Shown here: piece after piece, positions 1-7,368 of the stretch
Layout of the letters: every line of letters begins with the position of its first letter
Position numbering within the stretch: position 1 is the first letter of the stretch
Assembly: GCA_035550295.1 (NCBI GenBank)
Contig: DASZPJ010000012.1
Location: 1-22,534 of the forward strand
Source: DASZPJ01 sp035550295
GTDB taxonomy: Bacteria; Patescibacteriota; Saccharimonadia; Saccharimonadales; UBA4665
Direction: 5' to 3'
DNA length: 22,534 nucleotides
The notes under the pieces: model-generated
Seen by the model: the letters and a program-made list of their open reading frames with translations, nothing else
Databases searched by the model: none
Told to the model about the DNA's origin: nothing
Translations under genes and position numbers: made by a program

Positions 1-4
1 CGTA

Positions 5-907
5 ATGTCACGCTTTAAACTTTTTAGCAATTTTTTGGCTGCATTGGCTGCTATAAGTGTAGTTGGCATCAGCGTGCTCCCAGCTGCTGCTGCAGCAAAA
101 TCACCAGCCGCAAAAACTTCTACTTCCAGTAAAACCAGCGACCAAAAAATCATTCAGTCTGTCACCCAGAGCTACAATGCTGATGCCTCGGTCCAGGTCG
201 GCATGATCGTCGAACTCAAAGCCAAGTCGCCTGACACCGTTATTCCGGTGCCGCAGGGCGATATCCAGGCAATGCTCGGTATCGTCATTCCGGAGAGCAG
301 TGCTAATATTGTCCTGACACCAGAAAAAGTCACCCAGCAACAGGTGCTGGTGGCAACTTCCGGCCACTATAATGTTTTGGTCACCAGCCAAAACGGACCG
401 ATCAAAGTCGGCGATTACATCACAGTTTCGGCGATCTCGGGATTGGGCATGAAAGCCAGCCAGAACGAACTCGAAGTTGTCGGTAAGGCCGCCGGTAATT
501 TTAGCGGCAGTTCTGACGTTATCGGATCGGTTAAACTCAAAGACAGCCTGGGCAAACAAATCTCGGTTAACATCGGCCGAATCCCAGTCGACATCGCCGT
601 TTCGCACAACCCTTTGTACTCCAAATCGGTCGACTACGTGCCAGGATTTTTGGCCAAAATCGCCGTCACCGTAGCCAACCATCCAATTAGCGCCGCCCGG
701 ATTTACTTGTCGATGGCATTGATGCTGATTACGGCTTTCATCACGGCAAATATGCTCTACAGCGGCGTACGTAGCGGCATGATAGCCGTCGGCCGTAACC
801 CCTTATCCAAGAAGTCAATTATCCGCAGCCTGATCCAGACTGTCATAGCGGGGTTAATTATTTTTGTTGTAGGCATCTTTGCGGTATACTTGTTATTAAA
901 GCTTTAG
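5..907 (+). CDS. Exported protein with subunit-c-like C-terminal membrane hairpin
   Basis: The protein has 300 residues. Residues 1-31 are a signal peptide (hydrophobic 8-25, AAAA run). A Ser/Thr/Ala/Lys linker follows. Residues about 60-165 form a beta-rich domain whose stretch NGPIKVGDYITVS (130-142) and following GLGMKA resemble domains seen in secreted fibre or tail-spike-like proteins. Two membrane segments follow (about 232-252 and 275-297), joined by a basic loop carrying GRNP at 263-266. That loop and the out-in-out topology resemble ATP synthase subunit c. TM2, however, contains no Asp or Glu where c carries its ion-binding carboxylate (18 residues after the Pro is Leu284). ATG at 5-7 overlaps an upstream TAA (3-5), implying a preceding co-transcribed gene. 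atpF begins 52 bases downstream. A true c subunit is unlikely. The function is unknown: an accessory factor of the F0 sector is a guess from position and topology. Confidence 0.85.
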   Translation: MSRFKLFSNFLAALAAISVVGISVLPAAAAAKSPAAKTSTSSKTSDQKIIQSVTQSYNADASVQVGMIVELKAKSPDTVIPVPQGDIQAMLGIVIPESSANIVLTPEKVTQQQVLVATSGHYNVLVTSQNGPIKVGDYITVSAISGLGMKASQNELEVVGKAAGNFSGSSDVIGSVKLKDSLGKQISVNIGRIPVDIAVSHNPLYSKSVDYVPGFLAKIAVTVANHPISAARIYLSMALMLITAFITANMLYSGVRSGMIAVGRNPLSKKSIIRSLIQTVIAGLIIFVVGIFAVYLLLKL

Positions 908-959
908 CGCTTTCGTAACAGAGTAAATCGATAATTATGCGCATGGTGGGTAAACAAAC

Positions 960-1580
960 ATGACATTCTGGTGGCTAGTCCTAATTCTGGCTGCAATTGG
1001 TTCGAGCGGCATCGCCTTTATTTGGCTGGCCGTTCGCCTTGGTGGTGGCAAACAGGCCAGCAGTGGCGGTTCTGACTCTTATGAAAGTGCGGCAGACCGC
1101 GACGTCGAGCACATCTTTGACGAAAAATTCCGCGAAGAACTACGCAACCGCGGCCGCCTGCACTTCGAAAAAATCATCGGTGAAAACGCCATGTTCCTGC
1201 AGCAGGATTTGCGCCTGACGACATCCCAGCTCAACGAATACATGAAGAGCGAGATCACTACCAAGCTGAAGGACGAGTTCGAAAAATACGAGCAGTCAAT
1301 CATGGACGCCAAGCAGCTGGCGATTGATTCTATCGAAAAAACCAACACCGCTATCGACGAACAGCGCCAGCAACTCAGCGCCCAGCTGCAAGCCGAAATC
1401 GCCAAAGAAAAAGACAACCTGATGCGGCGCTTTGAGGAAAACATGACGGACATCGTTAACCACTACGTTTTGGCAGCGGTTGGCAACCAAATTGACCTCA
1501 ATGACCAGCTGGAGTACATCTTGGGCGACCTCGAAGCCAACAAGCAAGCCATCATCGAGGACATCAAGCATGGCGCATGA
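960..1580 (+). CDS. atpF: F-type ATP synthase subunit b (divergent)
   Basis: Peripheral stalk subunit linking the membrane F0 sector to F1. The protein has 206 residues, longer than the usual 155-170. One N-terminal membrane helix (about 3-26) is followed by a Gly/Ser hinge and a long charged heptad-like coiled coil (about 85-165, rich in E, K, Q, A). The C-terminal part (QLEYILGDLEANKQA, about 183-197) is probably the part that meets the delta subunit. Sequence identity to model b subunits is weak, as usual for this subunit. The call rests on architecture and on position directly before delta and alpha. The start lies in an A-rich context (TAAACAAACATG) with no Shine-Dalgarno site. The end overlaps the next gene by 11 bases, suggesting translational coupling. 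Confidence 0.85.
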   Translation: MTFWWLVLILAAIGSSGIAFIWLAVRLGGGKQASSGGSDSYESAADRDVEHIFDEKFREELRNRGRLHFEKIIGENAMFLQQDLRLTTSQLNEYMKSEITTKLKDEFEKYEQSIMDAKQLAIDSIEKTNTAIDEQRQQLSAQLQAEIAKEKDNLMRRFEENMTDIVNHYVLAAVGNQIDLNDQLEYILGDLEANKQAIIEDIKHGA

Positions 1581-2142
1581 TGCTCAAGGCCACACGCTTG
1601 CTCCGGCAGCTGCTGCCAAGCCACAGCTTAGTTTGCCGGTTTTAGTGGCGACACCCGTCGACCTTGGACGCCTGCTGAGAGAGATTGAAACCATTGACGA
1701 AACCTTATTGCAGCTGGGCTTACGCAAGCCGGGCAGTGAAATAAAGATGCCCAAAACCAGCCAGCTGATGGATCACATCAGCGAGCAGAACAAGTTGAAT
1801 TTGCTCCAGCCCGAAGACCGCAAAGCACTGCAGGCGTTTTTGACCAGCATCAAAGAGCAGGCACCGGTTTTACACATGAGTTTTAGCTCTGACCCGAACA
1901 CGGCATTTATCGAAAAATTGATGGCCTGGTTGCGCCGCGAGATTAACCCGTACCTGTTGATTACTATTGGTTTGCAGCCTAATATCGGCGCTGGTTGCAT
2001 TGTTCGCAGCACTAACAAATACTTCGATATGTCGCTGCGCCAGGACTTTGCCAACAAGACCGAGCTGCTGCGTGAAGCACTGACCAAACTGCCGGCTACC
2101 GAAACTGCTCCAGAACCTGCAACCCAAGGAGTTGCCGCGTGA
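1570..2142 (+). CDS. atpH: F-type ATP synthase subunit delta (divergent N-terminal half)
   Basis: F1 delta (OSCP) joins the b stalk to the top of the alpha/beta ring. The protein has 190 residues. The C-terminal domain fits the family: residues 134-160 contain GLQPNIGAGCIVRSTNKYFD followed by MSLRQDF. This matches the delta pattern of a Gly-rich beta strand, then (D)x-S-(I/L)-R before the last helix. The N-terminal half (20-125) is helical but does not look like the canonical six-helix OSCP domain (no ARPYAxALF-type opening), and an Ala/Pro-rich segment precedes it. The ATG at 1570 lies inside the end of atpF. The same frame stays open upstream to 1480, but starting there would add residues that read as atpF shadow. 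The call is supported by gene order and the C-terminal motif. Confidence 0.8.
   Translation: MAHDAQGHTLAPAAAAKPQLSLPVLVATPVDLGRLLREIETIDETLLQLGLRKPGSEIKMPKTSQLMDHISEQNKLNLLQPEDRKALQAFLTSIKEQAPVLHMSFSSDPNTAFIEKLMAWLRREINPYLLITIGLQPNIGAGCIVRSTNKYFDMSLRQDFANKTELLREALTKLPATETAPEPATQGVAA
2126..2131 (+). promoter_or_regulatory. Shine-Dalgarno site for atpA GTG start
   Basis: AAGGAG lies 7 bases before the GTG at 2139. It supports GTG rather than a later ATG as the start of alpha. It is one of only two clear Shine-Dalgarno sites in the window. Confidence 0.7.
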
Positions 2143-3719
2143 GCACCGGCAATAAGCACTTCGACAAAATGGTCGAGGCCGGTAATCCGGTCGGCGAAGT
2201 TATTGGTGTCGAAAAATTCTTGATCCGGGTCCGTGGCCTGCAGCCTTGCTCGGTTCACGCCTTGGTGATGTTCGAAGATGGCAGCAAGGGCTTCGTGCAC
2301 CAGATCCAGCATGACCATGTGGTGATTTTGCACCTTGGCGCCGAAGGTTTGCGCACCGGTATGATGGTAGTTTTGCAGCACCAGGAATTGCTTAGCAAGG
2401 TCGGCAAAGACTTTGTGGGCAGGGTAGTTTCGGTGACTGGCGACCCCCTGGATGGCAAAGGGCCAATCGCGGCTGATACGACTTGGCCGGTTTTCAATAT
2501 TGCGCCGCCGCTATATACCCGTCGCCTGGTCGAGGACCAAGTGGAAAGTGGCGTGTCGGCGATTGATGCGCTGTTTCCGATTGTGCGTGGCCAGCGTATG
2601 GCAATGCTCGGCGACAGCAAATCGGGCAAAAGTACTTTAGCCACCCAGTTTGTGATCAACCAAAAGAATACTGACCAGATTGTGGTGTACTGCATGATTG
2701 CTAAACGTCGTAGCGACATCGACACGCTGCTGACCCGTCTGCAGGAAAGCGGTGGTTTGGATAAGGCCATCATCATCGTGTCGACGATGTTCGAATCGCT
2801 AATTATGAGCTACCTGGCACCATACGTGGCCTGCGCCATGGCTGAATACCTGTGGCAAAAATGCGACCAAGACACCATCATCATCTACGACGACCTGACT
2901 TCCCACGCCCACGCTTACCGGGAAGTTGCGCTGTTGTCAGGCGTTAGCCCTGGGCGCGACTCATATCCGGGTGATATGTTCTACGCCCACTCAAGTTTGC
3001 TGGAACGAGCCGGGCGATTGGACAGTACCGGCAAGTCGCTGACTTCCATTCCTATGGTGCACGCTGCCAACGGTGATATTACGGCTTACTTGCCGACGAA
3101 CATCATGTCCATCACCGACGGGCAGTGGATTCTGGATATGGAAATTTTCCGGTCAGGTATCCGCCCAGCCTTGAATATTGGTTTGTCTGTGACCCGTGCT
3201 GGCGGTGTCGGCCACAATAAACGCCAAAAAGCACTGGCCTCGCAAACCCTGAAGGTCCTGGCTGATTACCGGCAGGCCGAAGAGTTCTCGCACTTTGGTT
3301 CGGAATTGGCCGTAGAAGCTAAGCGTGCGCTGGCAACCGGCAAACGCATCTTTGAGATCCTGACCCAAAGTCCAACCGACACGTACTCGCTGATGGCCCA
3401 GCAACTGATGTTTGACCTGGTTTTAAACCTTGCCGACGGTGAAGACCTGGACATCAACGCATTGAAATTGAATGTCCACGACGCTGCCGCTAAGATCAAA
3501 ACTGACGAAGAATACGACGCGGTCCGCGACGAACTCAAAGCCAAATGCCTGGTCCAAGTACAAGGTCCGCCGGCAGCCGATAAGTCAGGGACCGACCAAG
3601 CGCCGCCCGGGACTGCCGCTGGCGATGAAGCCAAAACCGATGGTGCCGCCGCAGCCAAGCCCGCCACTGAAGCCACCCCAGCCGAGCCAGCCAAAGAAAC
3701 AGCCGAGGCCAAGAAATGA
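2139..3719 (+). CDS. atpA: F-type ATP synthase subunit alpha
   Basis: Non-catalytic nucleotide-binding subunit of the alpha3beta3 ring. The protein has 526 residues. Visible motifs are the P-loop GDSKSGKS (158-165, canonical GDRQTGKT), IIYDDLTSHAHAYRE, SPGRDSYPGDMFYAHSSLLE, SITDGQ and GLSVTRAGG. The last supplies the arginine finger (R353) to the catalytic site on beta. The Gln seen after the P-loop strand in typical alpha (IGQK) is Lys here (IAKR). The N-terminal region before the beta-barrel is only about 16 residues, so the delta-binding helix is short. The last roughly 45 residues are a low-complexity Ala/Pro/Lys/Glu tail absent from model alpha subunits. The start is GTG at 2139, overlapping the delta stop (GTGA), with a good Shine-Dalgarno AAGGAG at 2126-2131. 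Confidence 0.97.
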   Translation: MSTGNKHFDKMVEAGNPVGEVIGVEKFLIRVRGLQPCSVHALVMFEDGSKGFVHQIQHDHVVILHLGAEGLRTGMMVVLQHQELLSKVGKDFVGRVVSVTGDPLDGKGPIAADTTWPVFNIAPPLYTRRLVEDQVESGVSAIDALFPIVRGQRMAMLGDSKSGKSTLATQFVINQKNTDQIVVYCMIAKRRSDIDTLLTRLQESGGLDKAIIIVSTMFESLIMSYLAPYVACAMAEYLWQKCDQDTIIIYDDLTSHAHAYREVALLSGVSPGRDSYPGDMFYAHSSLLERAGRLDSTGKSLTSIPMVHAANGDITAYLPTNIMSITDGQWILDMEIFRSGIRPALNIGLSVTRAGGVGHNKRQKALASQTLKVLADYRQAEEFSHFGSELAVEAKRALATGKRIFEILTQSPTDTYSLMAQQLMFDLVLNLADGEDLDINALKLNVHDAAAKIKTDEEYDAVRDELKAKCLVQVQGPPAADKSGTDQAPPGTAAGDEAKTDGAAAAKPATEATPAEPAKETAEAKK

Positions 3720-4579
3720 AAAGGCCTAACGAAATCGCACGAGAGGAAGCCAGCATGGCTACACTTGTCGAGTTGACCAGTGTCTTTGAAGGCATTGCCA
3801 GCATGCGCATCGCCCAGACTAAAAACCAGGTGCTGCAATCGACCAAATTCTTCAACGAGCTCTGGGCAATCTATTCCCAGCTGCGTGTCGACAGTTTGTT
3901 TAGTTTTGGCCGTGAAGAAAAACAAGCACACGTCATCGACAAAGAACTATACGTGATCATTACAGCCGAAGGTGGCTTTAGCGGCGAAATCGACCAAAAA
4001 CTCATCCAAATGATGCTCCAAGACTTCGACGCCAACAAGCAAGATATCATTGTCATCGGACACCATGGCGCCATCCAGTTGGCCCAGCGCGGTATTGCTT
4101 ACAAAAAGTACTTCAAACTGCCCACCAAGGACAAAAACATCAATGTTATGCCGATCATCCGCGAAGTCCAGCAATACAAAACCACCAAAATGTTCTACCA
4201 GGAATACGTGTCGCTGATGGTACAGGACGTCAAGCGAATCGAACTGAGTAGCGCCGTCAAAGAACGGGGTGCTTCGGCCGAAAGAGACCCCAACGTGATA
4301 AGCGAAGCCACCTATATTTTTGAGCCAAGCAGCTATGCCGTTGCCGCCCACTTGGAGCGCTCCATGATGCAAATTGCTATCAGCCAGTTAATTTTGGAAT
4401 CCAAATTGGCGCAGTATGCTTCACGTTTCCGCGCCATGAGTGCCAGCCACCAGCGTGCTGATGAGACCAAGAATGATTTGCACATGGCCTACAACCGTGC
4501 CAAGCGTGGCGTCAAAGACGAACGCCTGAAGGAGATCATCAATGGTATTAAGAAGAGTAAAGCGGGGGCGGTTAGTTAA
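3716..4579 (+). CDS. atpG: F-type ATP synthase subunit gamma
   Basis: Central rotor shaft of F1. The protein has 287 residues, the normal family length. The N-terminus (NEIAREEASMATLVELTSVF) aligns with the canonical KEIRxKIxSVxNTxKITKAM helix. The C-terminal helix (ADETKNDLHMAYNRAKRG, then ERLKEIINGI) matches the canonical NASELIxxLxLxYNKARQAxITxEIxEIVxGA. The middle is a Rossmann-like region (VIITAEGGFSGEIDQKLIQM). The start at 3716 overlaps the alpha stop (ATGA). A second in-frame ATG at 3755 has GAGAGG upstream, but using it would delete the first 13 residues of the conserved helix, so 3716 is preferred. The stop abuts the ATG of beta. Confidence 0.95.
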   Translation: MKRPNEIAREEASMATLVELTSVFEGIASMRIAQTKNQVLQSTKFFNELWAIYSQLRVDSLFSFGREEKQAHVIDKELYVIITAEGGFSGEIDQKLIQMMLQDFDANKQDIIVIGHHGAIQLAQRGIAYKKYFKLPTKDKNINVMPIIREVQQYKTTKMFYQEYVSLMVQDVKRIELSSAVKERGASAERDPNVISEATYIFEPSSYAVAAHLERSMMQIAISQLILESKLAQYASRFRAMSASHQRADETKNDLHMAYNRAKRGVKDERLKEIINGIKKSKAGAVS

Positions 4580-5884
4580 ATGGCAGGAACTATCGTTACG
4601 CTCAAAGATTTAATTGTCCGCGTCCAGTTTGACGAAGACGCGCCCAGCCTGAATGAACTCGTCACCGTCCAAAACGGCCACGATACGCAGCTGCTGGTCG
4701 ATCACCTGGAACCCGGCGGCATTGCCTTTTGCCTGAATGTGAGGTCGGACCTGCGCATGGTCAAAGGCATGACTGTAGAGCGTACGCATAAGGGCATCGA
4801 GATCCCTATAGGTGACACTACTATCGGCCGTATCTTGAACGCATTGGGCGACCCGCTGGACGGACAGCCGCCGATTACCGATCCTAACGTGCCGCGCAAA
4901 GACATCCTCAAATTACCACCAGCCAAAAGTGACTTTAAGATCAGCAAGCCGGAAATTTTGGAAACCGGCATTAAGGTCATGGACTTCTTTACGCCGTTCG
5001 TCAAAGGCCGCAAAGTCGGCATTATTGGTGGTGCCGGCGTTGGTAAAACCGTGCTGACCATGGAAATGATTAACAACATTGCCCGCAGTGGATCCGGCCT
5101 GTCATTCTTCTCTGGCATTGGTGAACGTATTCGTGAAGGCCACGAACTATGGGACACCCTGAAAGAAAACGACCTGCTAAAAAACACCTGCATGTTCTTT
5201 GCGCAGATGAATGAAAATCCGGTGCAGCGCTCGCTGATCGGTATCAGCGCCACGGCCGGCGCCGAGTACTTCCGCGACGAAGCGCACAAAGACATCCTGT
5301 TCTTCGCCGACAACATGTTCCGTTACATCCAGGCTCGCAACGAGCTGTCGACCATTCTCGACCAAGTGCCAAACGAAGGCGGTTACGAGCCAACTATCTT
5401 CTCCGATGTTAAGACTTTGCAGGACCGGCTGAGCAGTAACGAAAACGGTTCTATTACATCAGTGCAAACGATTTACGTGCCGGCCGACGACGTATCCGAC
5501 CCGGCCGTGCAGTTCATCCAGCACGAAATGGATTCTATCATCGTGCTTAGCCGTAAGGTCGCCGAGCAGGGAATTCGCCCGGCTGTCGACCTGACACTTA
5601 CCAACTCTAGCCTTTTGACCCCGGAAATTGTCGGCGAACGCCACTATCTATTGAGTGTCCAAGTCCAGGCGCTGCTACAAAAATATGAATCGCTAAAAGG
5701 CATTATCGCCATTATTGGTGAAAACGAACTTAGCCCAGCCGACCGCTCGGACTACGCCAAAGCCAAAAAATTGATCGCCAACTTTACCCAAAACATGAAC
5801 GTCATGACCAAACACACCGGTGTTCCGGGCGACTTCTTCACCCGCGAAGAAACACTCAAGAGCATCGAAGAAATTATTGTATGA
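4580..5884 (+). CDS. atpD: F-type ATP synthase subunit beta (shortened, changed adenine pocket)
   Basis: Catalytic subunit of F1, making or hydrolysing ATP with the alpha arginine finger. The protein has 434 residues, against about 460-480 usually. Catalytic motifs are intact: P-loop GGAGVGKT (150-157), GERIREG with Glu182, FFADNMFR with Asp243 and Arg248, and NGSITSVQTIYVPADD. The DELSEED region reads ENELSPAD (381-388). The aromatic residues that hold adenine in model enzymes (E. coli Tyr331, Phe404, Phe410) align by eye with Arg333, Met406 and His412. The protein stops shortly after TGVPGDFF (413-420) and lacks the usual C-terminal GEYDxLPExAFYMVG segment. The stop overlaps the epsilon start (ATGA). 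It is certainly F1 beta. The functional meaning of the pocket changes is inferred. Confidence 0.97.
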   Translation: MAGTIVTLKDLIVRVQFDEDAPSLNELVTVQNGHDTQLLVDHLEPGGIAFCLNVRSDLRMVKGMTVERTHKGIEIPIGDTTIGRILNALGDPLDGQPPITDPNVPRKDILKLPPAKSDFKISKPEILETGIKVMDFFTPFVKGRKVGIIGGAGVGKTVLTMEMINNIARSGSGLSFFSGIGERIREGHELWDTLKENDLLKNTCMFFAQMNENPVQRSLIGISATAGAEYFRDEAHKDILFFADNMFRYIQARNELSTILDQVPNEGGYEPTIFSDVKTLQDRLSSNENGSITSVQTIYVPADDVSDPAVQFIQHEMDSIIVLSRKVAEQGIRPAVDLTLTNSSLLTPEIVGERHYLLSVQVQALLQKYESLKGIIAIIGENELSPADRSDYAKAKKLIANFTQNMNVMTKHTGVPGDFFTREETLKSIEEIIV

Positions 5885-6261
5885 GCGACGAGCAATCGGC
5901 TTCTGCCGTAGACGACCAGAAAGCCATAGACGAACCCAAGGCTCCGGTTTCGACCGAGGAGACCGAAAAGCAACAGGCCGTCAATGACTTTAGTAAGACA
6001 GAAGCTAATGGCGAACTTAGCATGCACGTCAAAATCCACTCGCCGTTTCATGATTACTATGACGCCCAAGCCTTTAGCGTGACAGCCGAAAACGCCACTG
6101 GTCCTTTTGACATTTTGCCCAAACACCACAACTTCATTACGTTATTAAACCCATGTGAAATGATGATTCGAACAGTCGATAAAGGCGAACAGCGCATTCG
6201 AATATCGGGCGGCATTATGCACGTTAAGGCTGACCAGGTTGTAGTCTTCTTGGATGTCTAA
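5881..6261 (+). CDS. atpC: F-type ATP synthase subunit epsilon, beta-sandwich only
   Basis: Rotor subunit that binds gamma and the c ring. The protein has 126 residues. Residues 1-45 are an acidic, disordered-looking extension rich in D, E, S and K. Residues 48-126 are the epsilon beta-sandwich: FDILPKHHNFITLLNP (76-91) matches the canonical FGILPGHxPLxTxLxP, and GEQRIRISGGIMHVKADQVV (102-121) matches GEERIAVSGGFxEVxxNxV. The protein ends directly after this domain (VVFLDV), so the C-terminal two-helix domain that inhibits ATP hydrolysis in many bacteria is absent. The ATG overlaps the beta stop. Its TAA stop overlaps the stop of the convergent reverse-strand gene, leaving no terminator. Confidence 0.92.
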   Translation: MSDEQSASAVDDQKAIDEPKAPVSTEETEKQQAVNDFSKTEANGELSMHVKIHSPFHDYYDAQAFSVTAENATGPFDILPKHHNFITLLNPCEMMIRTVDKGEQRIRISGGIMHVKADQVVVFLDV

Positions 6262-7295
6262 TCGATGACGAAGTAGTCAAAAGCAAAACTGGCACCAGAA
6301 GGCGGGGCGCTGGCATCACAGATGCTAAAGTTGTTAGCCGAGCGGTTAACGTAGTAATCAATTTTTCCGGCAGATGATCCAACTGGAGTGACCAAAACCC
6401 GCGGCGTGCGGCTGTACTTAGTCGTAAAGTTAACGGTTATAAAGCAGCCAGCCGCCGGACTGCTGCCAGTATTAATGGTGGTAGTGCCGGCAGTGTCAGT
6501 ACCATTGACGGTTGATGATCCACCGCTACCTAGTGCTGGGCCTTGGTCGTGGCCGGGAATGCCGCCGCTGACGCTAATGTGATGCGTCAGCACCAAGTCG
6601 GAATTTAACTGTAGGCTGGAAGTTGTTATTTGTGGCGCCGTGACTGGCCCGCCAAAACTGCCACCCCCAGTAACCTGGATGCTTTTGCCAATAGTTTCGC
6701 TGCCCTGGACGGCTGAATCGCCGCTGACTGCCAGGTCTTTGCTGACTTTCAGTTGGCCAAACTGGCCAATACCGGACACATTCAGGTCGCTGACAGTAAC
6801 TGAACCGCCAATTTGCAAACCGCCGGCTACTTCCAAACCATCGCGCACTAGCACCTTGCCGGCAAAAACGGCGCTGGACTGCACATTTAAGACTGATTGG
6901 GCCGTGCCGACGGTGGCATCGCTGCTGGCGACTTGCTCCAGGGTTTGCTGGGTTAATTTTTGGGTATTAACGGTGGTCGTGGTGGCGGCTTTTTTGCTCT
7001 GGAAGTAGGCCGTAGCCACAATTACGCCAGCAACCAGTATGATAAACAAGAACATCAACAGGTAGATGTTGAATTTGCGCAATTTTTGCTTGAGGCCGGT
7101 TTTTTGGGGTGGTGGTGCCGGCGGTGCCGAGCCGGTGCCATTCTGGGACGTGGCATCAACAACCCCATCGGCACTACTTCTGCCGCCCTCTAGGGCATTG
7201 ACATCGCTGTCAGGTGACTCCAGCTCATTAGCACCGCTCTCAGCTGGTGTTGGCGTGCTTTCCGTCGCTGGTTTGTTATCTGTTTCCTCGGCCAT
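6258..7295 (-). CDS. Membrane-anchored surface protein with bactofilin-like repeats and fibre-type C-terminal domain
   Basis: The protein has 345 residues. An acidic, Pro/Ser-rich cytoplasmic head (1-66) is followed by a basic patch and one membrane helix (76-98). A Thr/Gln-rich stalk (100-140) comes next, then short alternating repeats (about 144-222; VxGxLxVxG-type, with VSGIGQFG, LAVSGDSAVQG, IQVTGGGSFGG) typical of beta-solenoid or bactofilin-like polymers. The C-terminal domain (260-345) contains GTDTAGTTTINTG, one Cys pair (C284, C326) and TPRVLVTPVG. It resembles C-terminal modules of exported fibre proteins in this bacterial group. Topology is N-inside, C-outside. The function is unknown: a surface filament or adhesin component is likely. 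It is divergent from the gene at 7369 and convergent with atpC. Confidence 0.85.
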   Translation of the reverse strand: MAEETDNKPATESTPTPAESGANELESPDSDVNALEGGRSSADGVVDATSQNGTGSAPPAPPPQKTGLKQKLRKFNIYLLMFLFIILVAGVIVATAYFQSKKAATTTTVNTQKLTQQTLEQVASSDATVGTAQSVLNVQSSAVFAGKVLVRDGLEVAGGLQIGGSVTVSDLNVSGIGQFGQLKVSKDLAVSGDSAVQGSETIGKSIQVTGGGSFGGPVTAPQITTSSLQLNSDLVLTHHISVSGGIPGHDQGPALGSGGSSTVNGTDTAGTTTINTGSSPAAGCFITVNFTTKYSRTPRVLVTPVGSSAGKIDYYVNRSANNFSICDASAPPSGASFAFDYFVID

Positions 7296-7317
7296 CCAAA
7301 AACTCTTATGCTTTCTG

Positions 7318-7328
7318 TTTATATGATA
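7318..7328 (-). promoter_or_regulatory. Possible -10 region for the reverse-strand surface gene
   Basis: On the reverse strand the 73-base divergent gap contains TATCAT (7323-7328) overlapping TATAAA (7318-7323), 22-33 bases before the ATG at 7295. AAGAG lies closer to the start and could act as a weak ribosome site. No convincing -35 box was seen. Confidence 0.3.
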
Positions 7329-7350
7329 CTACAGGTCGGCTGTACTCACT

Positions 7351-7359
7351 TGGTATAAT
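7351..7359 (+). promoter_or_regulatory. Extended -10 promoter, near-leaderless, for the 7369 gene
   Basis: TGGTATAAT is a perfect extended -10 (TGn plus TATAAT). The hexamer ends at 7359 and the ATG is at 7369, so the predicted transcription start is only about 2-3 bases before the start codon. No -35 box and no Shine-Dalgarno site are visible. Confidence 0.65.
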
Positions 7360-7368
7360 GGGTTAGAC

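Noticed and set aside
101..682. Reverse-strand open frame opposite the first gene, and similar long ones at 3266-3931 and 15826-16509
   Set aside because: They lie antisense to well-supported genes, have no family motifs and show composition expected from the complementary strand of coding DNA.
5..907. Annotating the first gene as ATP synthase subunit c (atpE)
   Set aside because: TM2 has no Asp or Glu at the ion-binding position, the full c-subunit signature fails after GRNP, and the protein carries a large exported domain.
960..6261. Alternative genetic code with TGA as Gly or Trp, as in some CPR lineages
   Set aside because: TGA terminates atpF, delta, alpha and beta exactly at the expected gene junctions, and no conserved protein here needs read-through.
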